A stretch of 18,709 bases of DNA, from positions 1 through 18,709 of the forward strand of contig CAMWZE010000004.1 of assembly GCA_947178685.1 (NCBI GenBank), in the 5' to 3' direction. Origin of the DNA: an uncultured Porphyromonadaceae bacterium (GTDB lineage: Bacteria; Bacteroidota; Bacteroidia; Bacteroidales; Muribaculaceae). Of the stretch, positions 7,767-15,597 are shown piece by piece (the first letter of the stretch is position 1; each line of letters opens with the position of its first letter). A program made the position numbers and the translations under genes. The notes under the pieces were generated by a model. The model worked only from the letters and a program-made list of their open reading frames with translations. It was not told the DNA's origin and made no database searches.

Positions 7767-9872
7767 TTATTTCACTACTACTTTCACAGCCTTGTCACCG
7801 ATTCTCACGATATAAAGACCGGCTGAAAGAGCCACATTGTTTGTCCCGGCGGCTACGATGCCGGCGCCCACCTTGACACCGTTTGCAGTGTAAATACCGA
7901 AAGAGGCGCCAGCCTCACCCTCGAAAGCAACGGCTCCTTTGAGTCCTGCCACCTTGGCAACAGCATTGATTTCCATCTTCTCTACACCGGTAGCCTCGGT
8001 TCCGTAAAGCTGGAACGCGGCCATATGAGGCTGATAAGCCTGGGCGTTAGGAATTGTGAGTTTGTAGGAAGCAGAAGCAGAAGTAGGCTCTACGGGTATG
8101 ATCACGGCAGCTCCCTGGGCCACCCAATTCATATTCTCAACCTCCGAGATTAACTCCTCGCCTGCTGAGAGCGACCATCCACGGAGGTTGCGTGCTTGCT
8201 GTGAAGCACGGTAAGGAATAGCAACCAAATAAGACTCAAGCATATATTCAGAGTCAAGCTTGACTTCTATTTCCACAGGATCATTACCCTCGTTGCGTGT
8301 CCACCAAGTAGTGTTAAATCCGTCAGCAATCATACCGATACCCTCAGCACCGGAAGCATCAGGCCATCCTCCATCGTTAGAGAGAATGTTGGAGGCGTTG
8401 ACAAGACCTACAGGATTGTGCGATTCATTGGCAACATAGGGATAGCCATAAACTGAGAGTTCTGCGAGAGAAGCTTCCTGGTCGCCGGCTATTGACAGAC
8501 GAACATATTTAGCAGGAATAACCTCGTTATAGAGGTTGCCCTCGCTACCTCGTTCAATTACTTTGGTGGTATACTTGTAGAAGTTTGCCGGAATATCAAG
8601 AGCAAACCAGTTCTCACCATCGTTTGAGTATTCAAGTTTCCAGTCAGCGGTATTATTCTCCGTGGCGATACCGAAACCTGTGATAACAGTATTCCAGGGG
8701 AATTCCAGTGTAACTGTTCCCTCTTTTTTGTCTGAGCTTACTGAAGTCCATTCACTGAAGTCACGTACAGCGCTAAGATCATTGAAGATATCCGATGAGT
8801 ATACAGCCGCTGTTGAAAGAGCATGCTGAGGATATTTCACAGAGGTGTCTTTCTCGGGAGCCTCATACCAGTCAGCATTGAAGGGTACAAGTTCGAAACA
8901 GTCAGCTATAGGGCCATAGTTTGAGCCGTCGCCGCTGAGTTTAAGAGTCTGTTTTCCCTCTTTCAGATACACCGGCACATAAATAAAAGAATGAGCGGAA
9001 TCCCAGTTACCGCTTGTTCCGGCTGCTCGCGCTGTAATAGCCGGATAATCTTCGGCGGTAATCACGAAAGGACGGTTCTGCATAGTGCAATACCATAGGC
9101 GCATGAGATACGCACCCTCCTCAGGTATATCAAGGCTATACAATCCATAGGCGCTCATATCGAGGTCGGCTCCGGTATAGTTGCCCGATGTCTCATTCGT
9201 ATGGAAAGGATTGCGGACATCAAGATTTGAAACCTCATATCCTGCCTCGGCCTCTACAAGAATGGGAGCCACTGATGAATCAGCGAAATCCTCTGCCTTC
9301 TTGTCGGAACCTTCCACCTTTGTGAAGGCAAATTTATAGATATTGGGCAGATAGTTGAAATTTATATTCCCTTCCTCTCCGGCAATAGGATAGTACACCG
9401 GAGCTGTCGACACCTTGATGATGTTCTCTCCTGCATTGAGCCAAACTTTTATAGTAGAGACTGCAGGCGTGTTATATCCGTTCTCCTCGTCATAATCGCC
9501 AAGCCCCCATGCGTCGGTGGTGTCACATCTCACTATATCCTCTTTCTGATCATTTACCTTTACGGCAATGTATCTCTGGTCCATAGTAAAATATGAGATT
9601 GAGAGCTCATATTCACCGGCCTCCTTAGCCTCGACGGCATATTTGATACCGGTGTATTCACCATTAAGGTAGTCTGAGTAAAGGATATGCTTGATGGCCG
9701 GTTGGCCCAGACACTCCGCATCAGCATAATTCACACCGGCAACCTCAACCACTTTGGGAGTCGGGAGATTATCTGCCGTCTGTTTATCGCCGGCCTGGAA
9801 AACGATATCTTGCGCGGGGGCAAGACCGGCACCGAATGCAATGCCCAATACTGGTAGGATAATACGTTTCAT
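7767..9872 (-). CDS. secreted multi-CBM protein with T9SS-like tail (701 aa), paralog of the 802-aa protein
   Basis: I place the start at 9872 (MKRIILPVLG), not the in-frame ATG at 9905. This start gives a proper signal peptide ending APA (residue 20), and the longer version would begin inside the terminator hairpin. Domains, numbered from this start: a CBM6/35-like domain 22-185 (strands KEAGEYELSISYF, AGENIIKV); a second CBM6/35-like domain about 203-330 (ILVEAEAGYEV, EEGAYLMRLWYC); an F5/8C domain about 350-477 with YSNDGENW and KYVRLSIAGD; a second F5/8C domain about 485-625; and a T9SS-like tail 640-701 (SFGIYTANGV, SAGLYIVRIGDK, VKVVVK). No catalytic domain is evident. Order and sequence match the 802-aa protein; TLEFPW and SNDGENW occur in both third domains. 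This indicates gene duplication. I infer glycan binding outside the cell. Confidence 0.83.
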   Translation of the reverse strand: MKRIILPVLGIAFGAGLAPAQDIVFQAGDKQTADNLPTPKVVEVAGVNYADAECLGQPAIKHILYSDYLNGEYTGIKYAVEAKEAGEYELSISYFTMDQRYIAVKVNDQKEDIVRCDTTDAWGLGDYDEENGYNTPAVSTIKVWLNAGENIIKVSTAPVYYPIAGEEGNINFNYLPNIYKFAFTKVEGSDKKAEDFADSSVAPILVEAEAGYEVSNLDVRNPFHTNETSGNYTGADLDMSAYGLYSLDIPEEGAYLMRLWYCTMQNRPFVITAEDYPAITARAAGTSGNWDSAHSFIYVPVYLKEGKQTLKLSGDGSNYGPIADCFELVPFNADWYEAPEKDTSVKYPQHALSTAAVYSSDIFNDLSAVRDFSEWTSVSSDKKEGTVTLEFPWNTVITGFGIATENNTADWKLEYSNDGENWFALDIPANFYKYTTKVIERGSEGNLYNEVIPAKYVRLSIAGDQEASLAELSVYGYPYVANESHNPVGLVNASNILSNDGGWPDASGAEGIGMIADGFNTTWWTRNEGNDPVEIEVKLDSEYMLESYLVAIPYRASQQARNLRGWSLSAGEELISEVENMNWVAQGAAVIIPVEPTSASASYKLTIPNAQAYQPHMAAFQLYGTEATGVEKMEINAVAKVAGLKGAVAFEGEAGASFGIYTANGVKVGAGIVAAGTNNVALSAGLYIVRIGDKAVKVVVK

Positions 9873-9885
9873 AATTAAAGTATTT

Positions 9886-9926
9886 AAAGAAAAAAGGGGG
9901 ACCACACCGGAGTGCGGTCCTCCTTT
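9886..9926 (-). terminator. intrinsic terminator/attenuator inside the operon
   Basis: Read on the minus strand, the arms at 9912-9926 and 9893-9907 form a 15-bp stem with one A-C mismatch and one G-U pair, closed by C-G around a UCCG loop (UNCG class, exceptionally stable). It runs directly into UUUUUUCUUU (9895-9886). It starts 19 nt after the stop of the 802-aa gene. The next ATG is only 13 nt beyond the U-run, which leaves no room for a separate promoter. Expression of the downstream genes would need read-through or a promoter inside the preceding gene. Confidence 0.85.
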
Positions 9927-9945
9927 CAGTTTGTAGGTTAATTGA

Positions 9946-12354
9946 TTAGCGAATTACGACTTTTCTTACGATATTGCCGATTTTAACAACATACATACCG
10001 GGAGCAAGGTTAACTGTGTTACCGTTGGCAGATGCCTTGCCGCTTGCTACGTTAATACCGTTGAGTGAATAGATACCGTAAACAGTACCCTCTGAAGCGG
10101 TGAAATTGATTGCACCCTTCTCCAAGCTGACAATAACAGCATTGTCAATCACCTCACCTACTGAAGTGTCGGTGTTGTCAAGACCTGAATAGTTGTCGGT
10201 GAAGAGCTGGAGTTCAGAAAGCTGGAGTGTGCCGCCATCTTTGAGAGTGAAGCGGTAGTAATCCGACTCGAAGTCTTGTGCTACGGGGAGGATATAGGCT
10301 GCACCGATTGTATACCAATCGAAATTCTTAACCTCATCGATTGCTGCGAAGTCACCATTCTCATCAAGAGCCTCAAGCATCCAGTTCTTGGGATTTCTCT
10401 CAGTGAACTGAGCCACACCGGTCTCTGCATTCACACGGTAAGGCACAGCAATAAGATAAGACTGAACCTGAGCGGGCTCGTCAAGCCAAAGTTCAACAGT
10501 AACGCCACCTTCGCCGGTATTCTCATCATAAGCAGTCACTCCAACCGGAGTCCAGAATGTGCTGTTATCGTTGTCGAAGATCTTATGGGTTGTTTCATCT
10601 GCATAGAATACTCCAGCTTCGCCTGTGACAGGATCTGCAGGATGATCTATATTGGTATATCCATTATTAGATACAGTGTAGAAATCCTGATAGTAAGCGG
10701 CAAGATCCTCCCAGTAATTGGGATAGATATTTCCTTTCTCAGCATCGGCTACAGCCTCACCCTCGAATGCCGGAATGTTGATAAGTCCTGTGGGATTGTT
10801 TGCTACACCATCCATATAAGGATAGCCCCATACAGAGAAGTCACCGATAGAAGCCGGCACATCGCCATCGATATTGACACGGATATACTTAAAGGGCTTC
10901 AGGTTGTTGGCATTGAAGGGATTCATCATTGTGAAGGTAGTGATGGCACCTACGCTACCCTTTTCACCGGAAGGAGCATTACTCCAATTCTCGCCATCGT
11001 TGGAAATTTCAAGAGTCCACTTGGAAATATCGGCAGTAGTGCCAAAGCTATATGCAGTCATCACGATAGGCCATGGGAACTCGAGAGTGAGTTTAGCTTG
11101 ATTTCCATCAGCCTCGGCAAGAGTCCATTCATCACGGTCTTTTAGTGCGGTCTCTACGTTCTTAAGCTCGTCTGATGTATAGACTGCCACACGTGAAAGT
11201 GTGTAATAAGGAGCGGCTATTTCATTATTGGGTGCTACATAGTCGTCATAACGAACCTTATCAAGAGTGAAGAGATCCATCGGAGCTGTGTCGGCATTGT
11301 CAGAAGCATTGTCTCCGGTCTTAGTAAAGTTCATGAAGGTAATAATATTATCACCTTTCTGAAGGTCTATGAGCACATTGGTATGGCTGTTGGCATCCTG
11401 CCAGGAGCAAGAACCCCACTGGCGGCACATAAGTTCGTATGGCTCGCCATAATTCACTTTGATCTTAGTGTAGCGTGTGCCGTAAAGACCATACCAAAGG
11501 GTAAGGTTATATACTCCGGCCTCCTCTACATTTACATTATATGTGAGGGTGCCACCGCCACCACCAATCGAGCCACCGGCACCATTGTGCATGTCGCCAC
11601 GATTATCGGGACATGTTGTAGAACCCGATTTGCCGTCAGCACTCTCCATCTCACGAACTATTGTGAGATAGTTGTCCCACATTGCCGGCTCGGCGATTTC
11701 TGTATCAGACTTGACGAATTCAAACTTGTCAAGGTTAGGAAGCCAGCCTGTGCGCACATTATGACCTGTCGACCATCCGAAGAAAGAATCGATTCTCATT
11801 GTGTTGTCGCCGGCCTCGAGATAAACCTTCACGGTCTTCTTTGCGATAGCAGGATCCTGATCAGGTAGCAGATTTCCCTCCTCGTCGGTTGCCATACCGG
11901 GATTTCCTGTCCAGCCGGCAGTGGTTTCTTTACAGTAGACGATGGTTGATTCTTGCTGATTGAAGGTTAGACGCAACCAACGGTCAAAATAGGTGGCATA
12001 GTAGATTGTGAGGTCATATGTACCTGCCACAGGCACATTTACATTCCACATGGCATAGATGCCACCCTCACCACCGATAGTGGCATCATATGAACCGATA
12101 CCGGGAGATGAATCACCGTCACCTCCAAGATATAATCCGTCGATCTGTGAGAGATCCTCTTCTGCGGGGAGCGCTACCTCTGTCTGATTTCCATCCTCGT
12201 CAGTTACAACAGTTACATGCGGATTCACGGCAAGAACTTTGTAGCCGTAATCGAAATCCTCAGCCTGGATCACGATGGGGTCCTGGGCGTGTGCTACTAA
12301 AGCAGAGCCTCCGAAAGCTGACGCCAGCAAGGCATAGTTAAGTAAATTTTTCAC
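9946..12354 (-). CDS. secreted multi-CBM protein with T9SS-like tail (802 aa), likely glycan-binding
   Basis: I see no catalytic domain in this protein. A signal peptide ends at AHA (residue 23). Two CBM6/35-like beta-sandwiches follow: about 25-215, starting IVIQAEDFDYG with a second strand pair around NVPVAGTYDLTIYYA, and about 230-370, starting IVREMESADG with VEEAGVYNLTLWYG. Then come two F5/8 type C (CBM32/discoidin-like) domains: about 385-512, with the signature ISNDGENW and a closing FKYIRVNIDGD, and about 520-728, ending YYRFTLKDGGTLQLSELQLF. Residues 740-802 are a T9SS-like sorting tail (VYGIYSLNGI, then APGMYVVKIGN, then basic VRKVVIR). The next gene has the same layout and is a paralog. 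I infer a surface or released glycan-binding protein working with SusD/SusE, because it lies before the enzymes. A strong terminator follows its stop by 19 nt. Confidence 0.85.
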   Translation of the reverse strand: MKNLLNYALLASAFGGSALVAHAQDPIVIQAEDFDYGYKVLAVNPHVTVVTDEDGNQTEVALPAEEDLSQIDGLYLGGDGDSSPGIGSYDATIGGEGGIYAMWNVNVPVAGTYDLTIYYATYFDRWLRLTFNQQESTIVYCKETTAGWTGNPGMATDEEGNLLPDQDPAIAKKTVKVYLEAGDNTMRIDSFFGWSTGHNVRTGWLPNLDKFEFVKSDTEIAEPAMWDNYLTIVREMESADGKSGSTTCPDNRGDMHNGAGGSIGGGGGTLTYNVNVEEAGVYNLTLWYGLYGTRYTKIKVNYGEPYELMCRQWGSCSWQDANSHTNVLIDLQKGDNIITFMNFTKTGDNASDNADTAPMDLFTLDKVRYDDYVAPNNEIAAPYYTLSRVAVYTSDELKNVETALKDRDEWTLAEADGNQAKLTLEFPWPIVMTAYSFGTTADISKWTLEISNDGENWSNAPSGEKGSVGAITTFTMMNPFNANNLKPFKYIRVNIDGDVPASIGDFSVWGYPYMDGVANNPTGLINIPAFEGEAVADAEKGNIYPNYWEDLAAYYQDFYTVSNNGYTNIDHPADPVTGEAGVFYADETTHKIFDNDNSTFWTPVGVTAYDENTGEGGVTVELWLDEPAQVQSYLIAVPYRVNAETGVAQFTERNPKNWMLEALDENGDFAAIDEVKNFDWYTIGAAYILPVAQDFESDYYRFTLKDGGTLQLSELQLFTDNYSGLDNTDTSVGEVIDNAVIVSLEKGAINFTASEGTVYGIYSLNGINVASGKASANGNTVNLAPGMYVVKIGNIVRKVVIR

Positions 12355-12395
12355 TTGCTTTTAGTTTTTAAGTTAATATTATGGAGTTAAGTCAG

Positions 12396-12435
12396 TCCGG
12401 CCCGAACAATGGAATCGCCCCTCATCCGGGCCGGA
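12396..12435 (-). other. intercistronic stem-loop between susE-like gene and 802-aa binding protein gene
   Basis: TCCGGCCCG and its exact reverse complement CGGGCCGGA (12396-12404 and 12427-12435) form a 9-bp, almost all-GC stem with a 22-nt loop, starting 8 nt after the SusE-like stop codon. In the transcribed direction no U-run follows (it reads CUGACUUAAC), so it is not a standard intrinsic terminator. An RNA-processing or mRNA 3'-end-protecting hairpin is more plausible (inference). The rest of the 89-bp gap is AT-rich leader with no ORF. Confidence 0.6.
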
Positions 12436-12443
12436 TAATTGTA

Positions 12444-13580
12444 TCAATAATCCTCTTTAACCACTACTGAGTGGAAATAGGGGTCGGTCTCATTAAGAGT
12501 GCCCAACGTTGTAGTAATCTCCAGATCACGGTCTTGCTGGAAACTCTTATTGTTGCTGAGGCGGAAACTATATGTATTGGCATCATTTTGACAACGATAC
12601 ATATAGAAGTAATCCGAACCTGTGGAAGCTGTCTGCGAGATGCTTGAGCCACGCACGTAGCCGTAATAAAGCGTCTGCTCCACCTTGTCGATTGTAGTCT
12701 CGTCTACCATAAACTTGTAGGAATAGTTAGAACCCACAAGAGTATAATGCCATGTCACATCCCATACTGCCTCATTAGCCTTACGGTTCATTTTTACAGG
12801 ATTGTCAAGGTCGCCAAGATATAGGAAATAGACATTGTTGACTGTAGCCACGTTGGCTTCCGAATTATTGAAATTCACATAGAAATGTGTCACTTCATTG
12901 CCATCAGGCACCGTTATCTCATCGCCAAATTGCAGTTTACCGTTATTAACCACGAAATAACGATTCTTCTCTGAATCAAGACGCTCCGCTATTTTATATT
13001 TTCCCTCGGGAAGCTGAGTGTAAAGCTCAAATTCTCCGTCGGCAAGCTTCTTCATGGTGAGATATTCGCCGGAAGCAGTCTCCACAAAGAGGTGAGAAGG
13101 ATTATAAGCGAAACCCTCCGGACGGGTTACCGTCATTTTGTGGACATCACTGTTGATCTCCTCCACAATGCCTGTGCTCGCTTTGATGCTCCAATAAATC
13201 ACACCCTCTGTTTTCTCGGGTATACCACCAAGCTCCGCAATCTTGTTTACCTCACTTATACGAATGGTGGTCTTGGTGTCAACTCCGAAATTGAGAGCGT
13301 CAACCTCATAGAATATGTCAGACATATCTGATGTGGTGGAGAAAACCATTTTATAGAACACCAGTGTGGCATCATTGGTGACTGATTTGTTCCACTCCAC
13401 AATAATCTCATCAGTAGGGCTCTCAGTCACTGCATTTACGTTCAGATCGCCTGTGACAATGCTGAATTCACTCAGTTTGGTATTGTGCTCATTACTCCAT
13501 TCATAGTCAGCGCAGGAGGTCATTATTCCACTTGCACTCAACGCAAAGCTAATAAGTAATGATTTATATGACGTTTTCAT
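12444..13580 (-). CDS. SusE/SusF-like surface glycan-binding lipoprotein
   Basis: This 378-residue lipoprotein has a signal peptide ending in MTSC (cysteine 23) followed by ADYEWSNE, an acidic stretch consistent with surface export. Residues about 30-150 resemble the N-terminal fibronectin-like domain of SusE: DEIIVEWNKS, then a segment like FSTTSDMSDIFYEV, then a closing strand VIYWSIKAS. The rest is two beta-rich segments (about 160-260 and 265-375) with aromatic clusters such as YFYMYR, compatible with SusE/SusF-type carbohydrate-binding modules. No catalytic motif is visible. Its position directly after SusD is where PULs encode a surface glycan-binding protein, so I infer that it holds polysaccharide near SusC/SusD. 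The SusE family is diverse, so the assignment rests on context, lipobox and domain style more than on a strong motif. A stem-loop lies 8 nt beyond its stop codon. Confidence 0.85.
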   Translation of the reverse strand: MKTSYKSLLISFALSASGIMTSCADYEWSNEHNTKLSEFSIVTGDLNVNAVTESPTDEIIVEWNKSVTNDATLVFYKMVFSTTSDMSDIFYEVDALNFGVDTKTTIRISEVNKIAELGGIPEKTEGVIYWSIKASTGIVEEINSDVHKMTVTRPEGFAYNPSHLFVETASGEYLTMKKLADGEFELYTQLPEGKYKIAERLDSEKNRYFVVNNGKLQFGDEITVPDGNEVTHFYVNFNNSEANVATVNNVYFLYLGDLDNPVKMNRKANEAVWDVTWHYTLVGSNYSYKFMVDETTIDKVEQTLYYGYVRGSSISQTASTGSDYFYMYRCQNDANTYSFRLSNNKSFQQDRDLEITTTLGTLNETDPYFHSVVVKEDY

Positions 13581-13606
13581 TTTATGATCTGTTTAGCAGT
13601 TACTTA

Positions 13607-15568
13607 TTAATTTCCTGACCCTTCCACACCGTATCCGTCATCCATCGTGGAAGATGAAATCTCCGACCACTTGGGATTCTGCACAAGTCGTTTATCTTTA
13701 TAGATATCGCTGATTGGAATAGGCCATAGACATGCATAATCCGGGAATATACGGGTCTCGAATACTGTACGCTCATAAAAGTGTGATTTGCCTCGGGTGT
13801 CTTGTACGTTCATGCCATGCATCGGGCCACCGAATTTCTGAGGTGCTATCAACCAACGACATCCATCAAGGAAGCGATAATCCTCAAAGCAAAGCTCCAC
13901 CTGGCGTTCATGCTGGATAGCCTCACGCATAGCAACCTGATCTTTCGGCACAGGCACTTCTCTGTTGCCGGTTCCATAACTGGGCAGACTGATACGGTCG
14001 CGGATAAGCTTAATGGTAGCCAATACTTCGTTTAGATTACCGGCGTAATCAGCCTCATTCAGTGCCTCCGCATATCCAAGCACGAATTCCGCATACCTCA
14101 TGAGAATCTGTGAATGGGTGATATATGTACCGGTATTCGGGTTGGTCTGGGCATCGATAAACTTGTTGGGCAGGTAACCGGTCTGAGAATAGTTGCGGTT
14201 CTCGTTGATCGTTCGTCCCGTATTGCCGCCATACCAGAATTCCACCATGGCCGGATTGCTCTTAGCCAGATATTTCATATTGTCGAATGTGATGGTGGCA
14301 TAGAAGCGTGGCTCACGATTGCAATACATTTTGAATGTTCCTGCCTCTGTGTAACCGTTATCCTGCTGCATATTTGAGAAACCAGACTCGGTGTAAGATC
14401 CGTCGTCGGAATAGCCCTCGTAAATGGGATTACCGGCATCATCAAACTTACCTGTCTCCCTGAGTTTCACAGGATAACCGGTTGAAGTGAAGAAAGCATC
14501 AAACATCTCCTGAGTGGTGCCCCAACCAGACCAGCCGTTTACAAAGCGAGGTGAGGGAGCAAGCTGTGGCTCATGAAATCCTTCGTTGAAAGGACGTGAC
14601 CATATCACCTCTGAATTCCACTCATCCATAAAAATGTTACGGTAAATCTGTACCGGGTCTGAGCCATTTTTATATAATGACGGTCCGGGATAGTCCATCA
14701 CAGCTTTACATGCCGCAGCAGCTTTCTGCCAGCGAGTCTTACGGTCATCGGCATTATCTGCACCTATACGTCCGGAATTAGTGTAGTCCATAAGCTTACG
14801 CCCATCAGGATTCTTAAGATCCTTGAACACCTCAAGAGTCTCATCCTGATTATAAAGAGGAGATGCTGCAGAAAGGAGGGCTCTTGCCTTAATACCAAGA
14901 ACAGTACAGTTGGTGACACGACCATATTCTATCTTGTCGTCACGGAAATTGGCAAGCGCTCCGATTTTCAACACTTCATCACACTCCTTTACAATATAAT
15001 CGAAACACTCTGACGCGGTAGCCCGCATGAGCTGCATATCTGCCGTAGGAGATGTGGCGCTGATCAGCGGATCGTCACCGAAGAGAATCACCGGCCCATA
15101 TTGCTGCACCAGACGCAGATAATAATATGCACGAAGAGCGCGAGCCTCACATTTTGTCTTTGTAATCTCCCAAGCCTCAAGTTCGGGATTCTCATCGATA
15201 TGCTCCAGAAAATATGTTGCGGCCCGGATTCCACGATAATAGTGCCGCCAGTAGTTACCATATGAATCACCCTCCTTGTCAGGCGCAAGCATGCCGAGGT
15301 TAATCTTGGAAATCTCATACTCCGCATATGTCACGTCAATTTCGTCACAAGCTCCGGCAAAAACATTGCCATTACTCCACCAGTTCGGGCTGCGTACATA
15401 GGAATAGACATTACCGAGGAAGTTTAGTGTTGCGTTTCGTGTCTGAAACACATCATCCATTGTCTGTTGATTCTCAGGTTGATTATCAAGAAAATCATCA
15501 CATGATGTCAGTGTAGTTGAAGCTATCGACATCATCCCGAGAAATGCATATATAATATACTTTTTCAT
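13607..15568 (-). CDS. SusD/RagB-family surface glycan-binding lipoprotein
   Basis: This 653-residue lipoprotein is the lid partner of the adjacent SusC-type transporter and captures glycan at the cell surface. The signal peptide ends in a clear lipobox, TLTSC, with the lipidated cysteine at 23. The following DDFLDN is the acidic stretch typical of surface-exported Bacteroidota lipoproteins. Residues about 135-160, with CEARALRAYYYLRLVQQYGP, form the conserved TPR helix of SusD proteins. Near the C-terminus, IQHERQVELCFEDYRFLDGC matches the conserved SusD-family segment (ERxxELxxExxRxxDxxRW). At 653 residues it is longer than the classical starch SusD (about 550), which is common for SusD proteins of complex-glycan PULs. 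It sits 29 bp after the SusC stop and 26 bp before the SusE-like gene, so the three are surely cotranscribed. Confidence 0.97.
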   Translation of the reverse strand: MKKYIIYAFLGMMSIASTTLTSCDDFLDNQPENQQTMDDVFQTRNATLNFLGNVYSYVRSPNWWSNGNVFAGACDEIDVTYAEYEISKINLGMLAPDKEGDSYGNYWRHYYRGIRAATYFLEHIDENPELEAWEITKTKCEARALRAYYYLRLVQQYGPVILFGDDPLISATSPTADMQLMRATASECFDYIVKECDEVLKIGALANFRDDKIEYGRVTNCTVLGIKARALLSAASPLYNQDETLEVFKDLKNPDGRKLMDYTNSGRIGADNADDRKTRWQKAAAACKAVMDYPGPSLYKNGSDPVQIYRNIFMDEWNSEVIWSRPFNEGFHEPQLAPSPRFVNGWSGWGTTQEMFDAFFTSTGYPVKLRETGKFDDAGNPIYEGYSDDGSYTESGFSNMQQDNGYTEAGTFKMYCNREPRFYATITFDNMKYLAKSNPAMVEFWYGGNTGRTINENRNYSQTGYLPNKFIDAQTNPNTGTYITHSQILMRYAEFVLGYAEALNEADYAGNLNEVLATIKLIRDRISLPSYGTGNREVPVPKDQVAMREAIQHERQVELCFEDYRFLDGCRWLIAPQKFGGPMHGMNVQDTRGKSHFYERTVFETRIFPDYACLWPIPISDIYKDKRLVQNPKWSEISSSTMDDGYGVEGSGN

Positions 15569-15597
15569 TGCTTTCAGAAAAATTCTATTTTGAAAAA

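Noticed and set aside
9873..9905. Upstream in-frame ATG of the 701-aa protein at 9905
   Set aside because: It would put 11 extra residues (MVPLFSLNTLI) before a good signal peptide, and the start codon would lie within the terminator hairpin. The ATG at 9872 is preferred.
10276..11145. A 289-codon open frame on the plus strand
   Set aside because: It is fully antisense to the 802-aa binding-protein gene, whose domains, signal peptide and tail are convincing. Its translation has no recognisable domain. It arises as a shadow of the opposite-strand codons.
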